A stretch of 64,000 nucleotides of DNA from Ruminococcus sp. (GCA_017521805.1 JAFXDK010000025.1:78020-142019); one strand, 5' to 3'; counted from the first letter of the stretch, positions 1-9,690 are shown. The notes: generated by a model not told the origin, from the letters alone. Numbers and translations: made by a program.

Positions 1-240
1 AATCTTGGTACAGGTGTGCCCTACAGCGTAACGGAAATTGTTCAGACGTTTGAAAAGGTCAACGGTATCAAGGTCAATCACGTGTACGGCGCAAGACGTG
101 ACGGAGATTTGGCTGAATGCTATGCCAATGCTGATAAGGCTTATGAAGTTCTTGGGTGGAAAACTCAGCGTAATCTTGAGGATATGTGCCGCGATACTTG
201 GAATTGGCAGAAGAATAATCCTGAAGGTTACGGCAGATAA
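1..240 (+). CDS. galE: UDP-glucose 4-epimerase, C-terminal end (partial)
   Basis: The window opens inside this gene; the last 79 codons are visible. They read NLGTG at the start, then ECYANADKAYEVLGWK and a final WNWQKNNPEGYG, the usual C-terminus of GalE, the NAD-dependent short-chain dehydrogenase that interconverts UDP-glucose and UDP-galactose in the cytoplasm (Leloir pathway, cell-surface sugar supply). The Rossmann fold and the catalytic Tyr-x3-Lys lie upstream of the window and cannot be checked. It ends in TAA and is followed by a short terminator, so it is not obviously cotranscribed with uvrB. Confidence 0.9.
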   Translation, partial: NLGTGVPYSVTEIVQTFEKVNGIKVNHVYGARRDGDLAECYANADKAYEVLGWKTQRNLEDMCRDTWNWQKNNPEGYGR

Positions 241-251
241 TTAATATAAAG

Positions 252-278
252 ATACCCCTTGGAAAATCCGAGGGGTAT
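252..278 (+). terminator. hairpin between galE and uvrB
   Basis: ATACCCCT pairs with AGGGGTAT eight bases each side of an 11-nt loop, followed by TTT. It sits 12 nt after the galE stop and just before the uvrB ribosome binding site, so it is probably a weak intrinsic terminator for galE. Confidence 0.6.
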
Positions 279-300
279 TTGCGGTATAAAGGAGGTACTT

Positions 301-2262
301 ATGGAACAATTCGTATTACACTCGAAATATGCGCCCGCAGGAGATCAGCCTGAGGCGATAGAGGCTCTTGTAAAAGGTCTTAATGAAAAGAAAAAGGAAC
401 AGATTCTCCTTGGTGTTACGGGCTCGGGTAAAACTTTTACAATGGCGAATGTTATTGCTAAGGTGAATAAACCTACTCTTGTTCTTGCACATAACAAGAT
501 TCTTGCGGCGCAGCTATGTTCGGAATTTAAGGAGTTTTTCCCTGATAATGCCGTTGAATATTTCGTTTCCTACTATGACTACTATCAGCCCGAAGCCTAT
601 GTTGCAAGTACTGACAGCTATATCGAAAAAGTTTCCGCTGTAAATGATGAAATTGATAAGCTTCGTCACTCCGCTACAACTGCTCTTGCTGAACGCCGAG
701 ATGTTATAATTGTTTCAAGTGTATCGTGTATATACTCCCTTGGAAGTCCTGAGGAATATCGTTCAATGGTTGTTTCAATTCGTCAGGGTATGGAAAAGCC
801 CCGTGAACAGCTTATTGCGGAACTGATAAAAATTCGCTACGAAAGAAATGATATTGCCTTTGAGCGAAACCGTTTCAGAGTTCGTGGCGATGTTGTTGAA
901 ATTTTTCCTGCTATGTCAAGCGATACTGCTGTGCGTGTTGAATATTTCGGGGACGAAATTGACCGTATATCTGAAATAAATGTCCTTACGGGAGAGGTAA
1001 AGGCTGTTGTTTCCCATGCGGCTATTTTTCCTGCATCTCACTATATTGTTGGAGATGATAAGCTTGAAGCGGCACTTGCTGAACTTGACAAGGAGCTTGC
1101 AGAGCGTATTGAATATTTTCAGCAGAATAATAAGCTTATTGAGGCTCAGCGTATTGAACAGCGTACTCACTACGATATGGAAATGCTTCGCGAGGTAGGC
1201 TATTGCAGCGGCGTTGAAAACTATTCCCGTGTGCTGTCAGGCAGACCGCCGGGAAGCAGTCCGCTTACCCTACTTGACCATTTTCCCTCGGATTTTTTGC
1301 TCATTGTTGATGAAAGTCATGTAACTCTGCCGCAGGTGCGCGGAATGTATGCAGGTGACAGGGCGAGAAAAACAACACTTATTGATTATGGTTTCCGACT
1401 GCCCAGTGCTTATGATAACAGACCGCTGAATTTTGATGAGTTCAATTCTCACATTAATCAGGCGATATATGTCAGTGCTACTCCCGGACAGATTGAACGA
1501 GAAAAAACAGATATAATTGTTGAACAGGTTATACGCCCAACGGGACTTGTTGATCCAGAAATTGTTGTGAAATCTACTCAGGGACAGATTGATGACCTCT
1601 ATTCAGAAATTAACCTCAGAATTGAAAGAGGGGAAAGAGTGCTTATTACAACTCTGACTAAGAAAATGGCAGAAGATTTAACATCGTATTACGAAAATCT
1701 CGGTGTGAAGATACGTTATCTCCACCACGATATTGATACAATCGAGCGTATGGAAATAATCAAGGATTTAAGAAGCGGTGTTTTTGATGTTCTTGTTGGA
1801 ATCAATCTTCTCCGTGAGGGACTTGATATCCCCGAAGTGAGCCTTATCGCCATTCTTGACGCGGATAAGGAGGGATTCCTCAGAAGTGAAACTTCTCTCA
1901 TTCAGACAATCGGCCGTGCGGCTCGAAATGTCAACGGACAGGTTATTATGTATGCCGACGAAGTAACGGGTTCTATGGAGCGCGCTATAAACGAGACTGA
2001 GCGCCGTCGTGCTTTACAGCTTGCGTTCAATGAAAAACACGGAATTGTGCCGAAAACTGTTATAAAGGATATCCGCGATGTTATTGAAATCAGTTCTAAA
2101 AATAAAGTCGAAGCAAAGACTAAGAAAAAGAAAATGTCTGCCGCTGAACGTCAAGCACTTATTGACAGGCTGACGGTTGAGATGAAAAATGCAGCTAAAA
2201 TGCTTGAATTTGAACACGCGGCTTACCTCAGAGATAAGATTCGTGAATTAAAGGGTGAATAA
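301..2262 (+). CDS. uvrB: UvrABC excinuclease subunit B
   Basis: 653-residue UvrB, the DNA-damage-verifying helicase-like subunit of nucleotide excision repair; it receives damaged DNA from UvrA and recruits UvrC. Visible features are Walker A GVTGSGKT (about residues 38-45), the Tyr-rich beta-hairpin [12 protein letters not shown] (about 89-100) that clamps the damaged strand, a DESH Walker B, helicase motif [11 protein letters not shown] and a C-terminal UVR domain ([18 protein letters not shown]) that contacts UvrC. I place the start at the ATG at 301 because AAAGGAGG (288-295) lies 5 nt upstream; an in-frame TTG at 259 would run through the terminator and the Shine-Dalgarno. uvrA follows directly, so the two form an operon. 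No SOS box was looked for systematically. Confidence 0.97.
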   Translation: MEQFVLHSKYAPAGDQPEAIEALVKGLNEKKKEQILLGVTGSGKTFTMANVIAKVNKPTLVLAHNKILAAQLCSEFKEFFPDNAVEYFVSYYDYYQPEAYVASTDSYIEKVSAVNDEIDKLRHSATTALAERRDVIIVSSVSCIYSLGSPEEYRSMVVSIRQGMEKPREQLIAELIKIRYERNDIAFERNRFRVRGDVVEIFPAMSSDTAVRVEYFGDEIDRISEINVLTGEVKAVVSHAAIFPASHYIVGDDKLEAALAELDKELAERIEYFQQNNKLIEAQRIEQRTHYDMEMLREVGYCSGVENYSRVLSGRPPGSSPLTLLDHFPSDFLLIVDESHVTLPQVRGMYAGDRARKTTLIDYGFRLPSAYDNRPLNFDEFNSHINQAIYVSATPGQIEREKTDIIVEQVIRPTGLVDPEIVVKSTQGQIDDLYSEINLRIERGERVLITTLTKKMAEDLTSYYENLGVKIRYLHHDIDTIERMEIIKDLRSGVFDVLVGINLLREGLDIPEVSLIAILDADKEGFLRSETSLIQTIGRAARNVNGQVIMYADEVTGSMERAINETERRRALQLAFNEKHGIVPKTVIKDIRDVIEISSKNKVEAKTKKKKMSAAERQALIDRLTVEMKNAAKMLEFEHAAYLRDKIRELKGE

Positions 2263-2263
2263 T

Positions 2264-5083
2264 ATGATAGAGAAGATAGTAATAAAAGGCGCAAGGGCGA
2301 ATAATCTGAAAAATATTGACCTTGAACTGCCCCGTGATAAATTTATTGTTATGACGGGACTTTCGGGCTCGGGAAAATCCTCTCTTGCTTTTGATACCAT
2401 ATATGCCGACGGTCAGCGACGTTATGTTGAGAGCCTTTCTTCATATGCACGTATGTTTCTCGGTCAAATGGAAAAGCCCGATGTTGACAGCATTGAGGGG
2501 CTTTCTCCTGCTATATCAATTGACCAGAAAACTACATCGAAAAATCCTCGTTCTACTGTTGGTACAATTACGGAGATTTACGATTATCTGCGACTGCTCT
2601 ATGCGAGAATCGGTATTCCTCATTGTCCCATATGCAACAGAGTGATTGCTCAGCAGACAATTGACCAGATGGTTGACAGAATTATGGAACTGCCTAAGGG
2701 AACAAAGGTTCAGCTTCTTGCTCCCATTGCAAGAAACAGAAAGGGACAGTATGTTAAGGAGCTTGAATCTGCTAAGAAATCAGGCTTTGTTCGCGTGCGT
2801 ATTGACGGCATAATTTACGAGCTTTCAGAGGAAATTAAGCTTGACAAAAATAAAAAACACAATATCGAAATTATTGTTGACAGAATAATCATAAAAGAGG
2901 GCATTGAAAGTCGTATAACCGACAGCCTTGAAACAATTTTTAAGCTTACTGAAGGGCTTGCTGTTGCTGATGTAATTGACGGGGAGGAAATCCTATTTTC
3001 ACGGAATTTTGCCTGTCCTGAGCATAATATAAGTATTGGCGACCTGGAACCTGTAATGTTTTCATTTAATAATCCCGTTGGTGCCTGCCCGAAATGTACC
3101 GGTCTGGGTATGTTCCGTCAGATTGATATAAAAGCCATTGTTCCCGATAAGGATTTGTCAATTGCTGAGGGCGCCATATGCGCAAGCGGCTGGAACAGCC
3201 TTGATGAAACTTCTATTGCCATGATGTATTATAAGGCAGTTTCAAAGCATTTTGATATACCTCTTGATGTGCCTGTAAAGGAGCTTACAAAGTCACAGCT
3301 TGATAAATTCCTTTATGGTACGGGAGATACAAAAATCAAGCTTCACAGACCGAATACGCTTGGCGGCGGCTGGTATATGTCCTCATTTGAGGGAATTATA
3401 CCAAATCTTGAAAGACGTTACCGCGATACCAACAGCGACTATAGCAAGGCGGCTATTGAGGAGCTTATGATGGAATGTGAATGTTCCGAATGTAAGGGCA
3501 GACGACTCCGCCCCGAATATCTTGCGGTGACGGTAGGGGAGAAGAATATCAGCGAAATTACTGATTTCTCTGTGAAAAATTCTCTTGAATTCTTTAACAG
3601 CCTTGATTTATCGGAGCAGGAAAAGCTTATCGGTGAGCGTATTATCAAGGAGATTAAGGAGCGTTTAAGCTTTCTTAACAGCGTTGGTCTGGGATATCTT
3701 ACACTTTCACGCTCTTCTGGTACTCTTTCGGGCGGTGAATCACAGCGAATCCGCCTTGCAACACAGATTGGCTCATCACTGGTGGGTGTGCTTTATATCC
3801 TTGACGAGCCAAGTATAGGACTTCATCAACGCGATAACGACAAGCTTATTGCTACGCTGAAACGTCTCAGAGATTTGGGAAATACTCTCATTGTTGTTGA
3901 GCATGACGATGATACTATGCTTGCTGCTGATTATATCGTTGATATTGGTCCGGGAGCAGGCGTACATGGCGGAAATGTGGTATTTGCGGGAACTGTTGAC
4001 AAGCTGATGAAATGCAAAGCTTCAATTACAGGACAGTATCTCAGCGGAAAGAAGAAAATCCCTGTACCGCTGACAAGGCGTGAGGGAAATGGAAAATTCC
4101 TCACTGTAAAGGGCGCCACTGAGCATAATCTGAAAAATGTGGACGTTGATATTCCTCTTGGAGAGTTTATCTGCGTTACGGGTGTATCGGGCAGCGGTAA
4201 ATCCTCACTTGTAAATGAGATTATCCACAAGCACCTTGCTCATAAGCTTAACAGGGCTAAGACGATTGCTGGAGATTTCAAGGAAATGATAGGTCTTGAA
4301 AATCTTGATAAGGTTATCTGCATTGACCAATCGCCTATAGGACGCACACCGCGTTCAAATCCTGCCACATATACCGGTGTATTCAACGATATCCGCGAAT
4401 TGTTTGCTATGACGCCTGACGCAAAGGCAAGAGGATATAACAGCGGGCGTTTCAGCTTCAATGTAAGAGGGGGACGATGTGAAGCCTGCGAGGGTGACGG
4501 TATCATCAAAATTGAAATGCATTTCTTACCTGATATTTATGTTCCCTGTGAAGTCTGCAAAGGCAGACGTTATAACCGCGAAACCCTTGAAGTTCACTAT
4601 AAAGGCAAATCAATTTATGATATCCTTGAAATGACAGTTGATGAGGGTGTGGAGTTTTTTGAACATATCCCAAAAATTGCCCGTAAGCTGAAAACACTTC
4701 AAAAAGTCGGTCTGGGATATATTAAAATCGGACAGCCTGCTACTACTCTTTCAGGCGGTGAGGCACAGCGTGTAAAGCTTTCCACTGAGCTTTCAAAACG
4801 TGCTACGGGACAGACGATATATATCCTCGACGAGCCCACAACGGGACTTCATACAGCTGATGTTCATATGCTCATTGATGTTTTACAGGAGCTTACAAAT
4901 CAGGGAAACACTGTCCTTGTTATTGAGCACAATCTCAATGTTATAAAATCTGCGGATTATATAATCGACTTAGGGCCTGAGGGCGGCGACAGCGGCGGTA
5001 CTATTGTTGCTGTTGGAACTCCAGAGGAAGTTGCGGAATGTGAGAAATCATACACGGGAAAATATCTGAAAAAGTATTTGTGA
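2264..5083 (+). CDS. uvrA: UvrABC excinuclease subunit A
   Basis: 939-residue UvrA, the damage-sensing ABC ATPase of nucleotide excision repair. Two ABC modules are visible: Walker [10 protein letters not shown] near residue 32 and GVSGSGKSS in the second half, each with its LSGGE signature and a downstream EPSIGLH or EPTTGLH Walker B region. Zinc-finger CxxC pairs occur in both halves (CPICN, CPKCTG, CEACEG, CEVCKG). The ATG at 2264 comes one base after the uvrB stop, with AAAGGGTGA just upstream inside uvrB; a GTG at 2255 overlapping uvrB is less likely. Length and motifs are normal for the family. It is the last gene of the uvrB-uvrA operon; a new promoter follows at 5152. Confidence 0.97.
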   Translation: MIEKIVIKGARANNLKNIDLELPRDKFIVMTGLSGSGKSSLAFDTIYADGQRRYVESLSSYARMFLGQMEKPDVDSIEGLSPAISIDQKTTSKNPRSTVGTITEIYDYLRLLYARIGIPHCPICNRVIAQQTIDQMVDRIMELPKGTKVQLLAPIARNRKGQYVKELESAKKSGFVRVRIDGIIYELSEEIKLDKNKKHNIEIIVDRIIIKEGIESRITDSLETIFKLTEGLAVADVIDGEEILFSRNFACPEHNISIGDLEPVMFSFNNPVGACPKCTGLGMFRQIDIKAIVPDKDLSIAEGAICASGWNSLDETSIAMMYYKAVSKHFDIPLDVPVKELTKSQLDKFLYGTGDTKIKLHRPNTLGGGWYMSSFEGIIPNLERRYRDTNSDYSKAAIEELMMECECSECKGRRLRPEYLAVTVGEKNISEITDFSVKNSLEFFNSLDLSEQEKLIGERIIKEIKERLSFLNSVGLGYLTLSRSSGTLSGGESQRIRLATQIGSSLVGVLYILDEPSIGLHQRDNDKLIATLKRLRDLGNTLIVVEHDDDTMLAADYIVDIGPGAGVHGGNVVFAGTVDKLMKCKASITGQYLSGKKKIPVPLTRREGNGKFLTVKGATEHNLKNVDVDIPLGEFICVTGVSGSGKSSLVNEIIHKHLAHKLNRAKTIAGDFKEMIGLENLDKVICIDQSPIGRTPRSNPATYTGVFNDIRELFAMTPDAKARGYNSGRFSFNVRGGRCEACEGDGIIKIEMHFLPDIYVPCEVCKGRRYNRETLEVHYKGKSIYDILEMTVDEGVEFFEHIPKIARKLKTLQKVGLGYIKIGQPATTLSGGEAQRVKLSTELSKRATGQTIYILDEPTTGLHTADVHMLIDVLQELTNQGNTVLVIEHNLNVIKSADYIIDLGPEGGDSGGTIVAVGTPEEVAECEKSYTGKYLKKYL

Positions 5084-5151
5084 TATATTTCAAATATAGG
5101 GGTATCTCTTTGTGCAATATGACAAAGATTTGTTAATATTTGCTAAATTAC

Positions 5152-5180
5152 TTGAAAAATAACTGTGATTGATGTATAAT
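5152..5180 (+). promoter_or_regulatory. promoter for the YGP-repeat / radical SAM operon
   Basis: TTGAAA (5152-5157), 17-nt spacer, TATAAT (5175-5180). Transcription would start near 5187, leaving a leader of about 95 nt that contains a small stem GGACTA (5202-5207) / TAGTCC (5229-5234) and then the ribosome binding site GAGAGGAG. I could not match the leader to a riboswitch class. Confidence 0.7.
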
Positions 5181-5280
5181 AAAATAGGATAATAAAATCA
5201 AGGACTATATCTGCATAGCATGACAGGGTAGTCCGCTTAATATGAAACAATCAAATATATAATGAGAGGAGTGTTTCTTT

Positions 5281-6243
5281 ATGAAGAAAACAGAAAAAAC
5301 AGCTCTTACGGCGGCTTTGTTTGCTGCAGCTATGCACGTGGGTACAGCAAATTCCGAGCCTGTTGACGCATCTGCTGCATTTTCAGGAAATACAACTACT
5401 ACAGTTGTAGGCATGGAGAACAAGGAAAGCAGTCAGCCTGCCGTTTTAAAGGACGTTATTACAGAGTTTAAGTCAGAAATGGCTGGTGTATACGGTCCGC
5501 CTCCGACAACAACTGTTACAAATGCTGATGAGGAAGATACGCCTGTAACAACTACAACTGAACCTATTCTGCCAGGATTTACAACGGTTTATGGTCCTCC
5601 AAGCATGTTTACAACGACTACTCCTAAGGATAAGGATGATGTTGTGACAACTACTACAATAGATAAGGTTATTGCAGAGCTGAAAAATGACGGTCAGCCT
5701 GTTTACGGTCCTAAGCCTTTCTATGGCGATGTAAACGACGACGGCAGTACAGATATATATGATATGCTTCTTCTCCGTGAGGAATTTGCAAAGCCTAATC
5801 CGAAATACAGTTTCCAAGCTGATGTAAATGGTGATTTCAAGGTGTCTGTAGCTGACCTTGTACTTCTCAATAAATATCTGCTTGGTCAGATTGATGATAT
5901 TCGCAATCCAGAAGATGATAATGAGGTGGTTAAAACCACAATGAGAACTCAGCCTGCTTACGGTCCTCCTGTGACATATACGACAGCGGCTGATGAGGAA
6001 GAGGATGTTGTAACTACTACAATGGATGAGTTTCAGGACGTATATGGACCTCCACCCTCATGGTATACAACCGTTGCTGATGATGAGGAAGATGTTGTAA
6101 CTACTACAATGGATGAGTTTCAGGACGTATATGGACCTCCGCCCTCATGGTATACAACAACTGTTGACGATTTGGATGACCCTGAGGTAACTACAGCAAC
6201 AACTTTTGCTCCATTATATGGACCTCCCAGCGTATTTCAATAA
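5281..6243 (+). CDS. secreted YGP-repeat protein with internal dockerin; candidate radical SAM substrate
   Basis: 320-residue low-complexity protein. The N-terminus (MKKTEKTALTAALFAAAMHV) is a plausible but weak signal peptide. Seven Tyr-Gly-Pro motifs (YGPPP, YGPPS, YGPKP, YGPPV, YGPPP, YGPPP and a final YGPPS) are spaced through Thr- and Asp/Glu-rich linkers; the last lies seven residues before the end. A block from about residue 237 is duplicated almost exactly (DEFQDVYGPPPSWYTT, nucleotides about 5998-6165). A type I dockerin sits in the middle (about residues 155-212), with GDVNDDG and ADVNGD calcium loops. The ATG follows GAGAGGAG. The radical SAM/SPASM gene begins 14 nt after the stop, so the natural reading is precursor plus maturase: a cellulosome-anchored protein modified at repeated Tyr-Gly-Pro sites. 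The modification is inference; no core cleavage site is recognised. Confidence 0.75.
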   Translation: MKKTEKTALTAALFAAAMHVGTANSEPVDASAAFSGNTTTTVVGMENKESSQPAVLKDVITEFKSEMAGVYGPPPTTTVTNADEEDTPVTTTTEPILPGFTTVYGPPSMFTTTTPKDKDDVVTTTTIDKVIAELKNDGQPVYGPKPFYGDVNDDGSTDIYDMLLLREEFAKPNPKYSFQADVNGDFKVSVADLVLLNKYLLGQIDDIRNPEDDNEVVKTTMRTQPAYGPPVTYTTAADEEEDVVTTTMDEFQDVYGPPPSWYTTVADDEEDVVTTTMDEFQDVYGPPPSWYTTTVDDLDDPEVTTATTFAPLYGPPSVFQ

Positions 6244-6256
6244 GGAGATTAACTGA

Positions 6257-7330
6257 ATGCTTGACGTAAACAAAAAACTTGACCATATGAAAACTATTGA
6301 GGCTTATCGTGCAGGACTTATGATTAAGCCTCAGCTCCGCCATTTGTTCCTTGAGCTTACTATGCGCTGCAATGAAAGATGTCTTCACTGCGGAAGCAGC
6401 TGTGGTGATGTATTTTCTGAAGAATTGACATTACAGCAGTACTCCAAGTTCCTTGCTGAAATAAAGGGCGATTTTGGAACACAGGATAAAATGCTCTGCA
6501 TTACCGGCGGTGAGCCGCTTCTCCGCAAGGATTTCTTCGATATTATGGGTGTTGCTCATGACCTCGGCTTTAACTGGGGCATGACAAGTAATGCAACTCT
6601 TATTGATAAGCAGGTTGCTAAGGATTTAAAGCGTGTTGGTATGAACACTATTTCCGTTAGTATTGACGGACTTGAAGAAACTCACGACGCTTTCAGACGC
6701 ACTCCCGGCGGCTATAAAAAGGCTATGGAGGGTATAAATAACCTCCTTGAAGTAGGCGGATTTCAAGCTGTTCAGGTAACCACTGTTGTTACTCACGAGA
6801 ATATCGGTCAGCTTGATGAGCTTTACAAGATTTTCAATGATATGGATATCGATTCATGGCGAGTTATTAATATTGAACCTATCGGCAGAGCAAAGCAGTA
6901 TCCGAATCTGCTTCTTACCCCCGATGATTACCGCTATATGTTTGAGTTTATCAGAAATAAGCGTATTGCAGGGGAGCCTGTGTGCTACGGATGCAGTCAT
7001 TACCTTGGTCTTGAATACGAGCGTGAGGTTCGTGACTGGTATTATCTCTGCGTTGCAGGTACATATATTGCAAGTATTATGGCTAACGGCGATATTACTG
7101 CTTGTCTCGATATTGAGCGCCGTTCCGAATTTATCAGAGGAAATATTCTCAAAGACAGATTTAAGGACGTATGGGAGAATAATTTCGATATCTTCCGCAA
7201 GGACCTTGCCAACGAGAACGAAAAATGCCGCAACTGCGCTGAAAAGTGCCGTTGTCACGGTGATTCCTATCACAGCTGGGATTTTGATAAGAGTGAGCCT
7301 CAGCTTTGCTTTAAGGATATTTTGTTCTAA
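6257..7330 (+). CDS. radical SAM/SPASM peptide maturase (FibroRumin-like)
   Basis: 357 residues. The radical SAM cluster motif is C38-x3-C42-x2-C45 (CNERCLHC), followed by TGGEPLLR, which binds S-adenosylmethionine. The C-terminal half is Cys-rich (CYGC, CVAG, CLDI, then CRNCAEKCRCHG and a last Cys near the end), the pattern of a SPASM domain holding extra 4Fe-4S clusters. Such enzymes install C-C, C-S or C-O links or epimerise residues in ribosomal peptides. NCBI families include a FibroRumin system maturase known from Fibrobacter and Ruminococcus; I believe this is that type, but it was not searched. Good ribosome binding site AAGGAG. It is cotranscribed with the YGP-repeat protein just upstream, the obvious substrate candidate; no peptidase or ABC exporter is nearby. 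Confidence 0.85.
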   Translation: MLDVNKKLDHMKTIEAYRAGLMIKPQLRHLFLELTMRCNERCLHCGSSCGDVFSEELTLQQYSKFLAEIKGDFGTQDKMLCITGGEPLLRKDFFDIMGVAHDLGFNWGMTSNATLIDKQVAKDLKRVGMNTISVSIDGLEETHDAFRRTPGGYKKAMEGINNLLEVGGFQAVQVTTVVTHENIGQLDELYKIFNDMDIDSWRVINIEPIGRAKQYPNLLLTPDDYRYMFEFIRNKRIAGEPVCYGCSHYLGLEYEREVRDWYYLCVAGTYIASIMANGDITACLDIERRSEFIRGNILKDRFKDVWENNFDIFRKDLANENEKCRNCAEKCRCHGDSYHSWDFDKSEPQLCFKDILF

Positions 7331-7344
7331 AACGGTTGATTCCT

Positions 7345-7905
7345 ATGCAGACAAGGGAACTCATAAAGCTTATTGATACAGCTTTGGTTGATATCTGGGA
7401 AAACGATATTAAAGATGATTGGGAAAACTGCCGATTACTTAAAGAAGATACTTTGAAAAATGCAATGTATTTTCATTTGAGAACTAAACTTGGTGCGTTG
7501 TTTGATTATAATAATATCCGTATTTTCACAGAGTTTTCTAACTGTGAGTTTCAAGGAATGGGCAAAAAAGTCGATATAGTTATTGCTCGTGTGAACTTTA
7601 ATGCACCTGATACTTTTTTAGGTAATTGTATAAAAGAAACTCTTGCAGTAATAGAGATAAAATTTAAAGCTGGTTTTGCTTCGCATAAGGTTATAGAGCA
7701 GGATTTTCAAAAGCTTAGAGAATATGCTGAGGATATCGGTATAGACGCAAAGCTTTATATGGCTACTATCTGGGAGTATGAAGATGACGAAGTTCCGTGG
7801 CTTACTGAAACTGAGCCATGGGCGCAAGGAAGATTAACTGAACTTAATGCTTCATATAAAAACGACGGAAGTGGAGACATCCAATTCTACACATACAGAC
7901 ATTAG
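7345..7905 (+). CDS. PD-(D/E)XK nuclease-like hypothetical protein
   Basis: 186-residue soluble protein starting 14 nt after the radical SAM stop. Spacing of acidic residues fits the PD-(D/E)XK fold: Glu34 in an N-terminal helix, Asp77 in KKVDIVIA, and Glu104-Ile-Lys106 in LAVIEIKFKAG, the last two at the ends of predicted beta strands. This is typical of restriction-like or type-IV-methyl-directed endonucleases, but also of non-catalytic relatives. The ATG at 7345 was chosen; an in-frame TTG lies nine bases upstream and neither has a strong ribosome binding site. It is the last gene of the run, ending at a shared terminator. Whether it works with the radical SAM enzyme or is a bystander is unknown. 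Confidence 0.6.
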   Translation: MQTRELIKLIDTALVDIWENDIKDDWENCRLLKEDTLKNAMYFHLRTKLGALFDYNNIRIFTEFSNCEFQGMGKKVDIVIARVNFNAPDTFLGNCIKETLAVIEIKFKAGFASHKVIEQDFQKLREYAEDIGIDAKLYMATIWEYEDDEVPWLTETEPWAQGRLTELNASYKNDGSGDIQFYTYRH

Positions 7906-7910
7906 CCAAA

Positions 7911-7939
7911 AAGGGTATCGGAACAAATCCGATACCCTT
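7911..7939. terminator. bidirectional terminator
   Basis: Twelve perfect base pairs, AAGGGTATCGGA (7911-7922) with TCCGATACCCTT (7928-7939), loop ACAAA. It lies between convergent genes and has a U-run on the minus-strand transcript. Confidence 0.85.
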
Positions 7940-7944
7940 AGTTG

Positions 7945-9690
7945 TTATATAAACATTGTGCTGATGCCGTGTTCTCGTGCATAGCGTTCCGCTCTGTTGC
8001 GGTTTACCTGCTTGAGAATTCGAAGAACAAGTTTGTGGCCTTTCTTGATGTTGGTCTGGTTGTAGTCAACACCCTCAAATTCCGCAATTTTAACGTTGAA
8101 TATATTTTCACAGCCGAAAAATGCATCGTCGCGAATATCTTTAGTCTGGACGCTCAGCTTTACATCCGTAAGCTTTCCACAGCCGTAAAATGCCCAGCTG
8201 CCAATTGATTTAACAGACGGAGGAATGGCGATTTCTTCCAGTGATTTGCACCATGAAAATGCACTTTCGCCGATTGATGTAACGGAATCGCTGATAATGA
8301 TTTTTTTCAGACCATAGCACTCGGAGAATGCAGCGTTGCCGATAGCTTCAATATTGTCCGATATAACCACGCGATTTAGGTTTCTGCAAGCGTAGAATGA
8401 AAGGTCGTTGATTCGCTTAATCTGTGGCGGGAAAATAAGCTTGCGCACTGAACTGCATCTACCGAATGCGCCCTTTGCAATTACTTTGAGCGAATTTGGA
8501 AAATCAAGCTCCTTGATTCTCTGACATTTCAGAAATGCATTTTCTCCGATTATTTCCAGATTTTTGGAGAAAGTTATTTCTTCCAGATTTATACAGTGGG
8601 CAAATGCAAAACGGTCAACAATTTTTACACCGTCAGACATTATAATTGTTTTTGCCGATTTGTTTCCTCTGAATGCATATTTACCTATTGTTGTGATTGT
8701 GTCTGGAATTCGTACAACTTCGTTTGTGCCGAAGTACTTTATAAGAAGTGTGCCGTTTTTGCCAAGAGCCATATTGTTGATATCATCGATTTCGACGCTT
8801 TCAACCTGTTCGATATCCTTATCCTTGTAGAGCTCGTCATATTTTTCACGGTTTTTAGCTGATTTGTTGGGCTTTTTATCGTCGTTTTTCTTTTCATTGA
8901 AAGCAGAAACCGGAACTTTTACACTGATGTTTTCCTTTTTTTCTTCGCTGGGAAGAATTAATTCAGGCATTTCCTTTTTGTTTTCCCGTTTCATCAGGGC
9001 GGAGGAAGCTGAATTTTCCTGTTTTTTCTTCTCGGGAACTTTAAGGTCAGCATCAGGCATTATATTGTTACTTGTTGTCTTGTATTTCTCAGGTTTAGGA
9101 GCTTCCTTTGGTTTATCTTCAGCTTTTTTTTCAGGCTTTGGAATATCCTTGCGTTTATCCTCAGCTTTTTTTTCAGGCTTGGGAGTTTCCTTAGGTTTAT
9201 CCTCGGTCTTTTTTTCAGATTTGGGAGTTTCCTTTGGTTTATCTTCAGTCTTATTTTCAGGTTTGGGAGTTTCCTTAGGTTTATCCTCGGTCTTTTTTTC
9301 AGATTTGGGAGTTTCCTTAGGTTTATCCTCGGCCTTTTTTTCAGTTTTGGGAGCTTCCTTGGGCTTTTTCTCAGCTTTTTTTTCAGGCTTGGGAGTTTCC
9401 TTAGGTTTATCCTCATTCTTATTTTCAGATTTGGGAGCTTCCTTGGGCTTTTTCTCAGCTTTTTTTTCAGGCTTAGGAGTTTCCTTTGGTTTATCCTCAG
9501 TCTTTTTTTCAGTTTTGGGAGTTTCCTTGGGCTTTTCCTCGACCTTTTTTTCGGCTTTGTGAGGGTTAGGGAGCTTTTCGGTGGTTTTTTTTTCGGGATT
9601 GAGCGTACTTGCAGGAACGTTTACGGCTGCTTCATTCTTTATATCGGAAGCGTTTGCCTTACGTACCCTTACAACTTTGTTTACCTTCAT
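7945..9690 (-). CDS. Lys/Pro/Glu-repeat protein with BspA-type leucine-rich repeats
   Basis: 581 residues with two regions. Residues about 53-206 are eleven copies of a 14-residue unit of the form KPKETPKPEKKAED, highly charged and probably extended. After a linker, residues about 300-560 form BspA-type (LRR_5) repeats, such as YAFRGNKSAKTIIMSDGVKIV and ENAFLKCQRIKELDFPNSLK, the fold often seen on gut bacterial surfaces. No signal peptide or membrane segment is visible: the start is basic (MKVNKVVRVRKANASD), so it may be cytoplasmic or exported by an unseen route. Ribosome binding site GAGGTG. It is a single-gene unit, convergent with the radical SAM operon and ending at their shared terminator. 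Function unknown; ligand binding or scaffolding is likely for the LRR part. Confidence 0.75.
   Translation of the reverse strand: MKVNKVVRVRKANASDIKNEAAVNVPASTLNPEKKTTEKLPNPHKAEKKVEEKPKETPKTEKKTEDKPKETPKPEKKAEKKPKEAPKSENKNEDKPKETPKPEKKAEKKPKEAPKTEKKAEDKPKETPKSEKKTEDKPKETPKPENKTEDKPKETPKSEKKTEDKPKETPKPEKKAEDKRKDIPKPEKKAEDKPKEAPKPEKYKTTSNNIMPDADLKVPEKKKQENSASSALMKRENKKEMPELILPSEEKKENISVKVPVSAFNEKKNDDKKPNKSAKNREKYDELYKDKDIEQVESVEIDDINNMALGKNGTLLIKYFGTNEVVRIPDTITTIGKYAFRGNKSAKTIIMSDGVKIVDRFAFAHCINLEEITFSKNLEIIGENAFLKCQRIKELDFPNSLKVIAKGAFGRCSSVRKLIFPPQIKRINDLSFYACRNLNRVVISDNIEAIGNAAFSECYGLKKIIISDSVTSIGESAFSWCKSLEEIAIPPSVKSIGSWAFYGCGKLTDVKLSVQTKDIRDDAFFGCENIFNVKIAEFEGVDYNQTNIKKGHKLVLRILKQVNRNRAERYAREHGISTMFI
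9073..9534 (-). repeat. 42-bp coding tandem repeat, about 11 units
   Basis: Each 42-bp unit encodes 14 residues (PKE-[TA]-PK-[PTS]-E-[KN]-K-[AT]-E-[DK]-K). Third-position differences between units are few and some neighbouring units are nearly identical, so copy number probably varies between strains. Confidence 0.85.

Noticed and set aside
259-300. TTG start extending uvrB by 14 residues
   Set aside because: The extension runs across the galE terminator and the uvrB Shine-Dalgarno.
5187-5280. Possible riboswitch in the leader of the YGP/radical SAM operon
   Set aside because: Only one six-base stem; no conserved c-di-GMP or SAM motif recognised.
6854-7273. 139-residue minus-strand frame in the radical SAM gene
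   Set aside because: Antisense to a gene with clear cluster-binding cysteines; no ribosome site.
9073-9534. CRISPR-like tandem array
   Set aside because: The 42-bp units are contiguous and in frame with coding sense; there are no spacers and no cas genes.
8864-9562. 232-residue plus-strand frame rich in Phe/Ser/Gly, looking like a repetitive membrane protein
   Set aside because: It is the antisense image of the 42-bp Lys/Pro/Glu coding repeat; the minus-strand gene has the start, ribosome site and domain content.
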